From an uncultured Desulfomicrobiaceae bacterium (GTDB taxonomy: Bacteria > Desulfobacterota > Desulfovibrionia > Desulfovibrionales > Desulfomicrobiaceae): a stretch of 64,000 nucleotides of DNA. A program made the translations under genes and the position numbers. Below, one piece after another: positions 36,031 to 45,032 of this stretch. The notes beneath the pieces are model-generated. The model searched no databases and had not been told where the DNA came from. It was given only the letters and a program-made list of their open reading frames with translations. The stretch's first letter is position 1. The number at the start of each line of letters is the position of its first letter. Location of the stretch: contig CALKRN010000014.1 of the NCBI GenBank assembly GCA_937989665.1, positions 1 to 64,000 on the forward strand, in the 5' to 3' direction.

Positions 36031-36933
36031 TCAAGGCTGCTTGCGCCGGTTTTTGACGTAATCAATGGCAGAGCGGGCCGCGATGGCCCCTTCGCCGACC
36101 GCAACGCTGATTTGGAGAAACCGTCCGACACAGTCGCCAGCGGCAAAGACCCCTGGGACGTTGGTGCGCTGTTCGCAATCCGCCTCGAGGAAAACGCCAT
36201 TGCGCGCCAATCCCAAGGTATAGGCAAAATCCGAGGATGAGGCCTCGCCCAGGGCCACAAAGAGGCCGGCCACCTCGAGGGTCGTGCCGTCGTCCAGGCG
36301 GGCGCGCTCTAAGAATTTTTCCCCTTCAAGGGCTTGGATGGTGCGCGTAATGATGGCAATGCCTGCCTTTTCAAGACGGTGTCGGAAGTCAGGGTTCATG
36401 GACGCTTCCTTGCCCTGGGTGCACAGCGTGACGTGGGGGGTGTATTGGAGGAGTTCCAGGGCCTGGTTGGCGGCGAAATTGCCTTCTCCCACCACGAGGA
36501 CCGGCTTGCCGCGCACAAAGAACCCATCGCAACTGACGCAATACGACACCCCTTTGCCCTCGAATTGGGCAAGGTCTGGGATGTTTGGCCGTACTCGGGA
36601 GACCCCGGTGGCCAGGATAACGGCCTCAGCGCAGACCTTGCCAGCCTCGGTGACTGCCTCGAAGCGGCCATTCTCAAGGGCATGGATGGTCAGCACGCGC
36701 TCGCAGCGGATCTCGGCGCCGAACTTGGCGGCCTGGATGCGGCCCCGGTCAATGAGCTCTCGGCCCGAAATGGTCTCGGTAAAGCCGAAATAATTGTCGA
36801 TGGCATAATCTCCCGCCACTTTCGGGGCACAGCCGAGGATCAGGGTATTCATGCCGGCGCGGGCGGTGTAGATGGCAGCAGATAGACCAGCTGGGCCTTG
36901 GCCAATGATAAGAATGTCCACATGTTGGTCCAT
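36031..36933 (-). CDS. thioredoxin-reductase-like FAD-dependent disulfide reductase
   Basis: A 300-residue flavoprotein. The N-terminal FAD fold is IIGQGPAGLSAAIYTARAG, the redox-active pair is C132-VS-C135 in YCVSCDGFF, the second nucleotide fold is VVGEGNFAANQAL (E in place of G), and the FAD-binding end is VFAAGDCVGRFLQISVAVGEG. The length and order match TrxB. The altered NADPH fold and CVSC instead of CATC suggest a specialised partner or donor. GAGGAG precedes the start at 36933. It lies 14 bp from the adenosine-kinase-like gene. Confidence 0.85.
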   Translation of the reverse strand: MDQHVDILIIGQGPAGLSAAIYTARAGMNTLILGCAPKVAGDYAIDNYFGFTETISGRELIDRGRIQAAKFGAEIRCERVLTIHALENGRFEAVTEAGKVCAEAVILATGVSRVRPNIPDLAQFEGKGVSYCVSCDGFFVRGKPVLVVGEGNFAANQALELLQYTPHVTLCTQGKEASMNPDFRHRLEKAGIAIITRTIQALEGEKFLERARLDDGTTLEVAGLFVALGEASSSDFAYTLGLARNGVFLEADCEQRTNVPGVFAAGDCVGRFLQISVAVGEGAIAARSAIDYVKNRRKQP

Positions 36934-36947
36934 AGTGGCTCCTCAAG

Positions 36948-37430
36948 TTAGAGTTTGTAGCCGATGGTTCGCAAAAAAGCCTTGCGTTTGGCGACGTCTT
37001 CAGGCCCTTCGACGCCCTTGGGAGAGAAGCCATCGACGACGCCAAGGATGCCGCGGCCCTGATCCGTTGTGGCGACAATGACCTGGACAGGGTTGGCCGT
37101 TGCGCAAAAAAATCGGACCATCTCTGGTACTCCTCGAAGGGCACGCAAGATATTGATGGGGTACATGTCGCGCAGAAAAAGGACAAAACTATGGCCTGCA
37201 CCCAGGGCCAAGGCATTATCCCGGGCCAGGGCGATGAGTTCGTCGTCCGTGCCCGAGAGGCGCACGAGGCAATCGCCCGAGGCCTCGCAGAAGGCCAGCC
37301 CAAAGCGGGCGCGCGGCACCGTCGTCACGATGGTCTCGTGGACATCTTCCACCGTCTTGATGAAGTGGGCCATGCCGAGGATGACATTGTCCTGGGCCGG
37401 GTTATGGAGAGGGACCAATTCGAGCTCCAT
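36948..37430 (-). CDS. adenosine-specific kinase (PF04008)
   Basis: A 160-residue protein matching the PF04008 family across its length: VILGMAHFIKTVEDVHETIVTTVPRARFGLAFCEASG, LALGAGHSFVLFL, CATANPVQVIVA, and the C-terminal GRGILGVVDGFSPKGVE. The family name comes from archaeal work on adenosine phosphorylation; its role in bacteria is poorly known. It is followed closely by the thioredoxin-reductase-like gene and preceded by an unknown protein. Confidence 0.9.
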   Translation of the reverse strand: MELELVPLHNPAQDNVILGMAHFIKTVEDVHETIVTTVPRARFGLAFCEASGDCLVRLSGTDDELIALARDNALALGAGHSFVLFLRDMYPINILRALRGVPEMVRFFCATANPVQVIVATTDQGRGILGVVDGFSPKGVEGPEDVAKRKAFLRTIGYKL

Positions 37431-37441
37431 AGAAGACTCCT

Positions 37442-38365
37442 TTAGGGTTGCGCAGAAGAAGCACCAAAACGCGCCAAGGGACGGTCCAAAGGCCGCAGAG
37501 CCTCCAGAAGAATGGCCTCCGGGGATTCCACATTCTTGGCGCGCAAGACCTTCACCAGTTTTTCGTACCAGGTATCCAAGTCCACGTAATGGGCGATGGA
37601 CTTGTACTCTGGCAGGGTCATGACCGAGGAGTACACCGGATTGTTGAAGGCATCGTGGCCGTTGAGGACAATGACCGAGAATGCACGTCCGTTGGCAGTG
37701 AAGTCAATGCGACACTCTTTTATGTCTGTGTTGGCAATCGTACTGAGGTTTGTAATGGACTTCGCCCGGCTGAAGACCCCGGCGAGGATGCGCAGGGCCT
37801 CCTGCTTCATGTCCATGAGGATTTCGCGTTCGCTGAGTTCGATGAGAAGGATAGACTTGTTGAGTTCGTAGTAGAGGTCCTCGAAGAGTTGGCTCTCTTT
37901 GAGTTCATCGTAGAGGGCTTCGAAGTTGGCATCGTCGGCGCGCCGGAAATGGGCCATGCTCGGGCGCTCTTCCTGCACGGCCTCGAAGTCGTCACAGATG
38001 AAAGGAACGATGGATGTCGTCTCGTAGAGATAGAATTCAAGTCCGATGCTGCCTTCTTCCTCAAGGATAGCCGATACAGAGAGGTCGGCAAGGAGGATTT
38101 GGCCGTTGTCCAGATCTAGGCCGTGGCCTGGGTAGAAGCGTTCGCAGCGCGGGTCGTCACGGTCAAGGACGTAGTTGTAAATGGGGTACACCATGCCATC
38201 CTGCTCGTGGATGGCAAGTTCTTGCCAGGAGGTAAAACGGCTGGCCACCATGTGGTCGAAGACCTTGCGGATAAACTTTTTGAGACACGCCGTGAAGAGT
38301 TTGAGTTCTTTGGCTCGCCCTTCGGGGAGGTGGGTGGCATCGTCGGCATCGGGCAATGGATTCAT
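37442..38365 (-). CDS. uncharacterised 307-residue protein
   Basis: I do not recognise a family. The protein is soluble and acidic, with no signal peptide or TM helix, and contains an N-terminal helical part (LFTACLKKFIRKVFDHM) followed by a mixed region. The start at 38365 is favoured by GGGAG 8 bp upstream; an in-frame ATG at 38389 is possible. It is 11 bp upstream of the adenosine-specific kinase gene, so they are probably co-transcribed. Confidence 0.65.
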   Translation of the reverse strand: MNPLPDADDATHLPEGRAKELKLFTACLKKFIRKVFDHMVASRFTSWQELAIHEQDGMVYPIYNYVLDRDDPRCERFYPGHGLDLDNGQILLADLSVSAILEEEGSIGLEFYLYETTSIVPFICDDFEAVQEERPSMAHFRRADDANFEALYDELKESQLFEDLYYELNKSILLIELSEREILMDMKQEALRILAGVFSRAKSITNLSTIANTDIKECRIDFTANGRAFSVIVLNGHDAFNNPVYSSVMTLPEYKSIAHYVDLDTWYEKLVKVLRAKNVESPEAILLEALRPLDRPLARFGASSAQP

Positions 38366-38615
38366 GTCGTTCTCTCCCTCGCTGGGCATGGGGTAATGTC
38401 TGGTTGGTTGTAGAGAGAGGGAGGTGGGGTGTCAACGCTACTCCCAAAAATGAGGCAATAGCGCACCACAAGGCTCGCGAGCTAAAACGGGGGAAGGCGC
38501 TGCGTTCAAGTGCGCTGGCGATGCACTGCGAGGGGGGTGCTGCCATCGTGGCATAAAGGGGAGTACGAAGGGGGCACCAACGGCTTGACGCCGCATCGGC
38601 TTTCTTCCAAAAGTC

Positions 38616-38640
38616 CCTCCTCTTACGAGGAGGTGGCATG
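38616..38640 (+). promoter_or_regulatory. hairpin that sequesters the ribosome-binding site
   Basis: CCTCCTC (38616-38622) pairs perfectly with GAGGAGG (38627-38633) over a 4-nt loop. The second arm is the Shine-Dalgarno sequence of the ATG at 38638, so the folded form would hide it. This could be a thermosensor, a binding-protein site or a brake on translation. Confidence 0.55.
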
Positions 38641-38889
38641 TCAGGAGAGCTCGAATTCCCCTTGGCCTGGGAGTTTCGCATCATCGCAGAGGATACCCCG
38701 AACACGCTGCGTGCCATTGGCATGGTGCTCCAGCGTTTTGGGTATGCTGAGCGCCCAGTGCGTGGCCGGGTTTCTCGTGAGGGCAAGTATGTGACCTACA
38801 GCGTGCGGGCGGTCTTGCCCTCGCGCGACCATCTCGAGGTCCTGGCCCAGAGCCTCTCTTCCTGTCCTGGGGTGCGGTTTCTGCTGTAG
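38638..38889 (+). CDS. DUF493/YbeD-like small protein
   Basis: An 83-residue ACT-like alpha-beta protein. The pattern GKYVTYSVRAVLPSRDHLEVLAQSLSSCPGVRFLL matches DUF493, whose E. coli member YbeD is linked to lipoate metabolism by position. An unusually perfect AGGAGG lies in the hairpin immediately upstream. It is preceded by about 250 bp of intergenic sequence and followed by an unknown gene. Confidence 0.65.
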   Translation: MSGELEFPLAWEFRIIAEDTPNTLRAIGMVLQRFGYAERPVRGRVSREGKYVTYSVRAVLPSRDHLEVLAQSLSSCPGVRFLL

Positions 38890-38947
38890 TTGGTCCGGTT
38901 TGTGCTTGTGCCAGGGCAAAGGGCATGTTGTGCCCCTGGAGGTGACC

Positions 38948-39397
38948 ATGACCATCGCTCCCCTGGCAGCCCTCAGTCTTGCCAATACCGCCTTCTCTCT
39001 TCTGCGTGGCCTCATGGGCGGTGCGTCGGCTCCAACAGCTGCAGCGGCCCCGCGTCCCACTCCGGCCTCCCTGTGGCATGAGCTCGGTGCGCGCCTCGAT
39101 GTGCGTGCCGCTACCCCGGCAGAGATTGCCCAAGCCGCTCAAGTCTTATGTGATGCTGGGCTCATCACCCTGGAGGAGTGCGCGACCCTTTGCCTTGACC
39201 CGGTCACGGTGGGGGGAGGGATGCGAACCCCTATCCAGGCTACGGGCCGAGTGGACTGGCTCGCGGAGTTCCACACCCGCCTTCAGGAAGCCCAGGCCCA
39301 GGGCCAAAGCCTTTCTGCTTCTCGCCTCGAGGCCGCCCTTGAGGTCCTCCAGCGACTCGCTGCTGCCCGCCGCGGTCCAGTCCACGCCGTGGCCTAG
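38948..39397 (+). CDS. uncharacterised 149-residue protein
   Basis: I do not recognise a family. It begins MTIAPLAALSLANTAFSLLRGLMGG with a glycine-terminated hydrophobic stretch that could be a membrane-associated segment or a weak signal, then an Ala/Pro-rich linker and a helical C-terminal half (AEIAQAAQVLCDAGLITLEECATL). GGAGG precedes the ATG. It is followed by the direct-repeat pair at 39421-39509. Confidence 0.6.
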   Translation: MTIAPLAALSLANTAFSLLRGLMGGASAPTAAAAPRPTPASLWHELGARLDVRAATPAEIAQAAQVLCDAGLITLEECATLCLDPVTVGGGMRTPIQATGRVDWLAEFHTRLQEAQAQGQSLSASRLEAALEVLQRLAAARRGPVHAVA

Positions 39398-39420
39398 GTG
39401 CCTCTCTTTATCCAGGGGCG

Positions 39421-39509
39421 GCGAGGGATCGCTCCATTGGTATTCAGGTCCCGCTTGCTGGACGAGGCAGCAAGGGAGCGCTCCATTGGTGAGTAGGTCA
39501 CGGTTGCTG
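39421..39509. repeat. imperfect 40-bp direct repeat, 49-bp period
   Basis: Copies at 39421-39460 and 39470-39509 match at 32 of 40 bases and share an exact 12-bp core (GCTCCATTGG with flanks). The period differs from the 70-76 bp of the other pairs in this window. Confidence 0.7.
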
Positions 39510-39586
39510 AGAATGCATTTTCGCCCTTGTCCATAGGCTGCTCCTCGGCTAGGGATAGAGCATCATCCAGTCCCTACGAGGATGCC

Positions 39587-40390
39587 ATGGAACAGCCTTC
39601 CTCCATTCCCGAACCCCCTGCTGGCTATAGTCTCGAGCAGCTCTCGCAGTACTGCACGGCCTCGGACCTTGGCTTGGAGTGCGCCTGCTCCAAACGCCAG
39701 GAAATCAAGATCGGCACAGGGACGACCACCCGAAAAGAAGAAAGTACGGTCTATTACTATGCCCGCCAGGTGGAGGACGACCTCCTTACCCTCCAGAGCC
39801 TCAACGACCATTGGCTGCCCGTAGGCGAGGCCCAGCAGATCACCTTGGCCGAGCTCGTCACCCAGTACCAGCCTGAGGTGGAGATCTTCGTCAAGAAGAT
39901 CCGCCCGGCCATGAACGAGCTGCGCAAGACGATCGCCCGCGGCGACCGGCACCGCAAAAATGGGCAGCCGTACTCTGCCGAGCTTGAATACAACCGCGCC
40001 TTGGCCATGGACGAAGACAACGTCCGTGCCTTGTTCGGCCTTGGACTTACCTATCTCCAGTACGGCCAAACGGACAAGGCCCAGATCGTCTTCGAGCACC
40101 TTGTGCGTCTCGATGGCTTCGTGGACCCGGCCCATAAGCACCTCTTCAATGAATTTGGCATTGCCTTGCGCAAACGAGGACTCTTTGATGAAGCCGAGCA
40201 GTACTACACCCGCGCCTTGGAGCTGTGTCCGGACGATGAAAATCTGTACTTCAATTTGGGTCGGGCCCTTTTTGAGGCCGGCAAACTGGAAGCTGCTGCC
40301 AATGCGGCGCGCATTTGTCTCTCCCTCAATCCGAACCATGCTGAAGCAATGAAGCTGGCCCGCGCCGTGGTCCGCGCCCAAGGGGGATAA
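39587..40390 (+). CDS. TPR-repeat protein
   Basis: A 267-residue protein. The N-terminal ~110 residues have a Cys pair (CACSK) and an unknown fold; a lead-in of KKIRPAMNELRKTIARGDRHRK precedes three to four tetratricopeptide repeats from about residue 130 (SAELEYNRALAMDEDNVRALFGLGLTY, EAEQYYTRALELCPDDENLYFNLGRALFE). TPRs serve protein-protein contacts. No signal peptide is visible. The start at 39587 follows an AGGA site. It is followed by the binding-protein lipoprotein gene on the same strand; a link is not shown. Confidence 0.8.
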   Translation: MEQPSSIPEPPAGYSLEQLSQYCTASDLGLECACSKRQEIKIGTGTTTRKEESTVYYYARQVEDDLLTLQSLNDHWLPVGEAQQITLAELVTQYQPEVEIFVKKIRPAMNELRKTIARGDRHRKNGQPYSAELEYNRALAMDEDNVRALFGLGLTYLQYGQTDKAQIVFEHLVRLDGFVDPAHKHLFNEFGIALRKRGLFDEAEQYYTRALELCPDDENLYFNLGRALFEAGKLEAAANAARICLSLNPNHAEAMKLARAVVRAQGG

Positions 40391-40482
40391 CCCACATGCT
40401 GGTGCTCGATTTTGGACATGCTTGGCCACTTCCGATACAGCACCAAATTACCTCTCCAGGAGAGGCAGAGGAAGGAGGTGGT

Positions 40483-41619
40483 ATGCGGTGCACGAGAAAA
40501 CCAAGAGGGATGTCTGGTACGCGTCATTTTCTCTTATTGGTGATGTTATTTGTCCTGGCGGGCTGCGAGGCCCCGCCGCTGCGGGTGGGGTTTGTGGCCG
40601 GGCTCACAGGCCCGTATGCAGATCTTGGGATAAATGGCCGTGACGGCGTGCTCCTTGCAGTGGAGGAGGTCAACGGCCGCGGCGGGATTACAGGCCGGCC
40701 GGTGGAGCTCATTGTCCGTGACGCGGGCACGGACGAGATAAGCTGTGCCGCGGCTTTGGAGGAGGTCCTCGCCCAAGGGGTGATTGCCGTCATCGGGCCG
40801 ATGGTGAGCCGCCATGCCCGGGTGACCCTGGCGGCCATGGAGCGTTACCCAGAGGTGCTCTTTTTCTCGCCCACCATGTCGGGAAGCCTCCTTTCTGGTC
40901 GCGACGACCTCTTTGTGCGCTCCATTGCCAAGGCCGCGGACCAGGGGACCCTCGTTGCTCAGTATGCCCAGAAGCTGGGTCTCCATCGGGTGGTGGTGAT
41001 CCAAGACACTGACAATGCGGAATACACGGGCGATGTGGTGCAGGCGTTTACAGCAACGGCGCAGCAGATGGGGATAGCTATCGAACTATTGACCTATGGC
41101 CAGGGGATCCCGTTTGATCCTGGGCGTCTGGCCGCCCGTATCCGTGCCCTGGCGCCGGAGGCGGTCTTCGTGGTGGTCAATGCCTTGCACGCCGCTGCCG
41201 TGGCCCAAGAGGTGCGCAAAGCAGGCCTCGCCACGCCGCTTCTCGCTGCCAGGTGGGCACAAACCCAGGACCTTTTTTCCGTTGGTGGCCGTGCCGTGGA
41301 GGGCATGGTCCTTGTGGGAAGTGCTACTCAAGTAACCCCAGATTTGGTGCACTTTCGGGAGACCTTTGCCAAACGATATGGTCACGAGCCCTCCTTTGCC
41401 GCGGTATGGAGCTACGATGCCGCCCGTATTCTTTTTGACGCCATGGGCCGGTCCCAGGGACTCACCGGCCGGGCCGTGCGCGATGCCATCCTCGCCGTGC
41501 CTGTCTACCAAGGCTTGGATCGGGAGATCCGTTTCGATGCCTTTGGGGACGTTATCCACGATCACCAGCTCGTCACGGTGCGTGATGGCCAGTATGTGCC
41601 TCTGGAGGCGGCACCGTGA
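40483..41619 (+). CDS. periplasmic binding lipoprotein, branched-chain amino acid type, paired with a kinase
   Basis: A 378-residue LivK-like protein. The signal ends in the lipobox LAGC, so it is probably a lipoprotein. The ligand-binding fold opens RVGFVAGLTGPYADLGINGRDGVLLAVEEVNGRGGITG. AAGGAGG precedes the ATG at 40483; the frame from 40396 is longer but has no support. Its stop overlaps the GTG start of a hybrid histidine kinase. With no permease or ATPase nearby, it is likely a ligand-sensing partner of that kinase rather than a transport component. Confidence 0.85.
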   Translation: MRCTRKPRGMSGTRHFLLLVMLFVLAGCEAPPLRVGFVAGLTGPYADLGINGRDGVLLAVEEVNGRGGITGRPVELIVRDAGTDEISCAAALEEVLAQGVIAVIGPMVSRHARVTLAAMERYPEVLFFSPTMSGSLLSGRDDLFVRSIAKAADQGTLVAQYAQKLGLHRVVVIQDTDNAEYTGDVVQAFTATAQQMGIAIELLTYGQGIPFDPGRLAARIRALAPEAVFVVVNALHAAAVAQEVRKAGLATPLLAARWAQTQDLFSVGGRAVEGMVLVGSATQVTPDLVHFRETFAKRYGHEPSFAAVWSYDAARILFDAMGRSQGLTGRAVRDAILAVPVYQGLDREIRFDAFGDVIHDHQLVTVRDGQYVPLEAAP

Positions 41620-44156
41620 AGCCAACCCTTTTTGCCTTTTTGGGCAAACGGTTAGCGGTGCTACTCGTCTTGGGCGCCGTGATCCTTACCTTGGCCAGCT
41701 CTGCCGTGTGGTGGCGGCATGTGCGGCATGTGGCGAACGAGAATGCCGCGGATTGGGCGCGGCTTGTGGTCCAAGCCATCGAGGAACGTCTCGCGCTCGC
41801 CCAGGCCACGGTGGGGGCGGTGACGCTGGAATTGGACGCTGTGCCTTCCTCGCGCTGGCAGGAGGAGGTGGTGCGCATCGAACGGGAGCAGCCATTATTT
41901 ACGCGCCTCCTGCTGACGGATGACAATGGCCTGGTCCAGGCCAGCTCAGACCTTGGGGTCTTGGGTTGGGACCTTTCGCGCCATTTAGCGGTACTTGGCG
42001 CACTGCAGCATGGCTCGTACGTTTCCAGTGTGCTCATCGATCCTCGCACGGGGGGTCCAATGGTGGAAATGGCTCGGCGTGGGCGCGGGTTTGCGGTGGT
42101 TGCCGCCTTGGAGATGTCCATCCTCCAGCGCCTCGTGGAGCGGTTGTCGCGGGAATCTGAGGTCGTGGTCACCGATCACCGGGGGCGGCTCGTGGCTCAT
42201 CCCAATGCCCAACGGGTGCAGGAGCGCCAGACTGATCCCTGGTCGGGGCGGTTCGCCACGGTGGACGATTGGGGCCTCACCACCACGGAGGACGAGCACT
42301 TTCTTGGCGTGCTAGCGCGGATCCAGCCCGTGGGATGGATGGTGGTGGTGCGCCTTCCGAAGCAGAGCTTGGTGCGGCCGGTGCTGGTAGGGGCGGTAGT
42401 CTTTGCCGGTCTTGGTGCCGTGGGAGTGGTTGTTGGTTTGCTCTTGGCCCGGCATTTGGCAGGTCGGGTGGCCATGGGTCTTCACCTCATGGTGCAGCAG
42501 GCCGCCGCCGTGGCTGCCGGCGAATATGATGCTCGAGTCCTTCCTCAAGGGATACTGGAGCTCGACGCCCTGGCCGAGAGCATGAACCAGATGGCAATGA
42601 AGGTGCAGCAGCGGGAATCGGATAATACCCAGCTCAACCTCGAGCTAGAAGATCAGCTCGCCCATATCCAAGAACTGGCGGCCCTTACCCGTTCGCTGTT
42701 CGAAAGCGTGGCCGAAGGGATCATTGCCCTCGACGCCCTGGGTCGGGTTGTGCTGGCCAACGAAGCCGCTTACCACATTTTCGATACCGGCCAGATGGTG
42801 CCGCAGTGGCAGGAGGACTCCTGGCACTGGCCCTTTGCCGAAGCCGTGCTTGCAGCCCGCCCCCAGCGCGGGCAGATGGCCCTGCCTTCGGGCCGTATCC
42901 TCGACTATGCCTTTGTTCCCATGCCCCAAAGGGGGCGAGTCTATGGGGTGGTGTCGTTCATCGATGTCACGGAGCGGGAAGCGACCATCCACGCGCAGGA
43001 GGAGGCCCGGCGCTTGGCGGAAGAGGCGAACCGCATGAAGGACGAGTTCCTCGCCAACATGAGCCACGAGCTCCGTACGCCCCTCAATGGCATTATGGGC
43101 GTGCTCCAACTCTTACGCCTCGAGGACCTGCCAGAGTCCCAGCGGGAACAGGTGGACATGGCCCTCGATTCGGCGCGCAACCTGCTCCGCATCCTGACGG
43201 ACCTGCTGGAGCTGAGCCGCACTGCCGCAGGTTTTGCCCCACGCCTGGCGCCGGTGGATGCCGTGGCGGTGGCGCAGCAGGCCTTGGCCTTGGTGCGCAC
43301 CCAAACCCAGCGCAACGGGGTGGCCACTATCCTGGAGGCCGAGCCGGAGCTATGGGTGGAGACCGACGAGGTGCGGCTGCGGCAGATCCTTTTGAACCTC
43401 GTGGGGAATGCCGCCAAGTTTACTCGTCAGGGGGAAATTATTGTCCGTCTCGACCGCATTGTCAGTGCCGATGGCCAACAGCGTCTACTTTTGCAGGTGG
43501 AAGATACGGGCATTGGCATGATCACAAGCCATGTGCCCCAGGTCTTTGAGCGCTTTCGTCAAGAGGATAGTTCTTCTACCCGCAAGTACCAGGGGGCAGG
43601 GCTGGGCCTTGCTGTGGTGAAGCGCTTGGTTGATCTCATGGGCGGGACGATTAGCGTGGACACGGCCCCCGGGCAGGGGTTTTGGATCAGCATCTGTTTG
43701 CCCATGCGGCACGGGACGCCGTTACTCAAGGAAGAGCCCTCTTCCTCTCCAAGTGACGACTTGCCCCACTATGGCTTGCGCATCCTTCTCGTGGAGGACG
43801 ATGACGTCAATCGCTATATGGCCCGGGCCCTTCTTGCCAAGCTTGGCTGCCATGTGGATGAGGCGGTCAACGGCCTCGAGGCGTTAGAACGGTTGCGTCG
43901 CGAAAGCTACGACCTCGCCCTGTTGGACATCCAAATGCCGGAGATGGATGGCCTGCAAACGGCTCAGGCCATCCGGGCTTATCCGGAGTTCACCCATCTG
44001 GCCACCATGCCGCTGGTGGCCCTTACCGCCCATGCCCTTCCTGAAGACGAGGCCCGGGCCAGGGCGGCAGGTATGGAGTATTTTCTGACAAAACCATTGG
44101 ATATCCATCTGCTTATGGCCACGTTGGACCGCATCGTGGAGCGGTTGGCGCTGTAA
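41616..44156 (+). CDS. hybrid sensor histidine kinase with periplasmic sensor domain
   Basis: An 846-residue membrane kinase. TM1 at about 12-32, a Cache-like periplasmic domain to about 245, TM2 at 252-278, HAMP, coiled coil, PAS (about 360-460), HisKA with H484 in NMSHELRTP, HATPase (N-box near 591-600, DTGIGM near 630), and a receiver with acidic pocket E727-D728-D729, phospho-acceptor D771 in LALLDIQMPEMDG, and K826. The start is GTG at 41616, overlapping the binding-protein stop by 4 bp. The pair probably senses an extracellular ligand through the lipoprotein. The output regulator is not adjacent. Confidence 0.9.
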   Translation: MKPTLFAFLGKRLAVLLVLGAVILTLASSAVWWRHVRHVANENAADWARLVVQAIEERLALAQATVGAVTLELDAVPSSRWQEEVVRIEREQPLFTRLLLTDDNGLVQASSDLGVLGWDLSRHLAVLGALQHGSYVSSVLIDPRTGGPMVEMARRGRGFAVVAALEMSILQRLVERLSRESEVVVTDHRGRLVAHPNAQRVQERQTDPWSGRFATVDDWGLTTTEDEHFLGVLARIQPVGWMVVVRLPKQSLVRPVLVGAVVFAGLGAVGVVVGLLLARHLAGRVAMGLHLMVQQAAAVAAGEYDARVLPQGILELDALAESMNQMAMKVQQRESDNTQLNLELEDQLAHIQELAALTRSLFESVAEGIIALDALGRVVLANEAAYHIFDTGQMVPQWQEDSWHWPFAEAVLAARPQRGQMALPSGRILDYAFVPMPQRGRVYGVVSFIDVTEREATIHAQEEARRLAEEANRMKDEFLANMSHELRTPLNGIMGVLQLLRLEDLPESQREQVDMALDSARNLLRILTDLLELSRTAAGFAPRLAPVDAVAVAQQALALVRTQTQRNGVATILEAEPELWVETDEVRLRQILLNLVGNAAKFTRQGEIIVRLDRIVSADGQQRLLLQVEDTGIGMITSHVPQVFERFRQEDSSSTRKYQGAGLGLAVVKRLVDLMGGTISVDTAPGQGFWISICLPMRHGTPLLKEEPSSSPSDDLPHYGLRILLVEDDDVNRYMARALLAKLGCHVDEAVNGLEALERLRRESYDLALLDIQMPEMDGLQTAQAIRAYPEFTHLATMPLVALTAHALPEDEARARAAGMEYFLTKPLDIHLLMATLDRIVERLAL

Positions 44157-44174
44157 GTGGCGCTGTTGAGGGGG

Positions 44175-44261
44175 CGAAGCGCAAAAGAGGGCCGAGAGCC
44201 ATCGGCGGAAAAGGCCACAGCGGCCCTGGCCGCCGAGGAACGGGACGAAGCGCAAAAGAGG
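44175..44261. repeat. paired 16-bp direct repeat, 71-bp period
   Basis: CGAAGCGCAAAAGAGG occurs at 44175-44190 and 44246-44261. The 55-bp spacer is rich in short GC palindromes. It sits between the hybrid kinase and the PAS/zinc gene. Confidence 0.75.
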
Positions 44262-44405
44262 AGCGGGGCGACAGTCCAAGTCAGCCCAAGTCCAAGCAGG
44301 GGCTGAGGCCCGGCGTTGGAACGCTTGGGTGCGCAGTGGATGCCTCCTGATGTTGGCGAGGGGAGATGGCCTGAAGGCAAGACCCCAGGATGAAGGGAGA
44401 ACACG

Positions 44406-45032
44406 ATGGTTGAGGATGGCAATGCCCTGGAAGCGAAGCTCGCCCCAAAAAGCCTCACGCCAGCGGAACCAGCAGTTGAGGACGGCAGCGCTAGGGACTC
44501 CAGGACAGAAGCAAGCGTAATCTACTGGATTGATGGAGCGGATCGGATCATTCGGGTCAATGAAGCCTGGGATGCCTTTGCCCGGGCGAACGGCGGGGCA
44601 TCGGTGGTGGGTGCGGGTATTATAGGTCAGTCTTTGTGGCGGTATTTGAGCGGCGACCCCATTCGCATGTGGATGGATGCTGTCCTTGGTCTGGCACGAA
44701 TCTCTAGGGGGCCCGTGACGCGGGCATATCGTTGCGATTGCCCGGAAAAAAAGCGCTTTATGCGCATGGTCGTCGTGCCAGAGCAGGGTGGTGTCCTGCG
44801 CCTTGAGCACCATCTCCTTGGAGAGGAGCCGCGCGAACCGGTGTATTTTGTCCCGTGGTCGGGGCAGGGGCAGCGGCCTCTTTTGCGCTGCAGCCTGTGT
44901 GGTCGCATCCAGCACTGCGGCCAGTGGATCGAGCCGGTGCCCCAGGCTACAGGCCCCTATGGTGTCATTTATACGGTCTGCCCTGAGTGCCACAGTGGGA
45001 AGGTCCACCGGGCAGTGCAGAGGTCGCTGTGA
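44406..45032 (+). CDS. PAS-like protein with a C-terminal zinc-type Cys cluster
   Basis: A 208-residue protein. Residues about 35-140 look like a PAS domain (VIYWIDGADRIIRVNEAWDAFARANGG, typical of PAS-like sensors), and the C-terminus has CSLC and CPEC pairs (about 160-200) suitable for zinc binding. No output domain is visible. GGGAG precedes the ATG. Its stop overlaps the GTG start of the photolyase, so the two are co-translated; a role in light or redox sensing is possible but unproven. Confidence 0.7.
   Translation: MVEDGNALEAKLAPKSLTPAEPAVEDGSARDSRTEASVIYWIDGADRIIRVNEAWDAFARANGGASVVGAGIIGQSLWRYLSGDPIRMWMDAVLGLARISRGPVTRAYRCDCPEKKRFMRMVVVPEQGGVLRLEHHLLGEEPREPVYFVPWSGQGQRPLLRCSLCGRIQHCGQWIEPVPQATGPYGVIYTVCPECHSGKVHRAVQRSL

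Noticed and set aside
35895-36260. N-terminal extension of the thioesterase up to 36260
   Set aside because: It would read through tRNA-Met and the end of the flavoprotein gene.
44157-44405. Small gene between the hybrid kinase and the PAS protein
   Set aside because: No frame has a ribosome site with family-like or low-bias coding; the region is repeat and GC palindromes.
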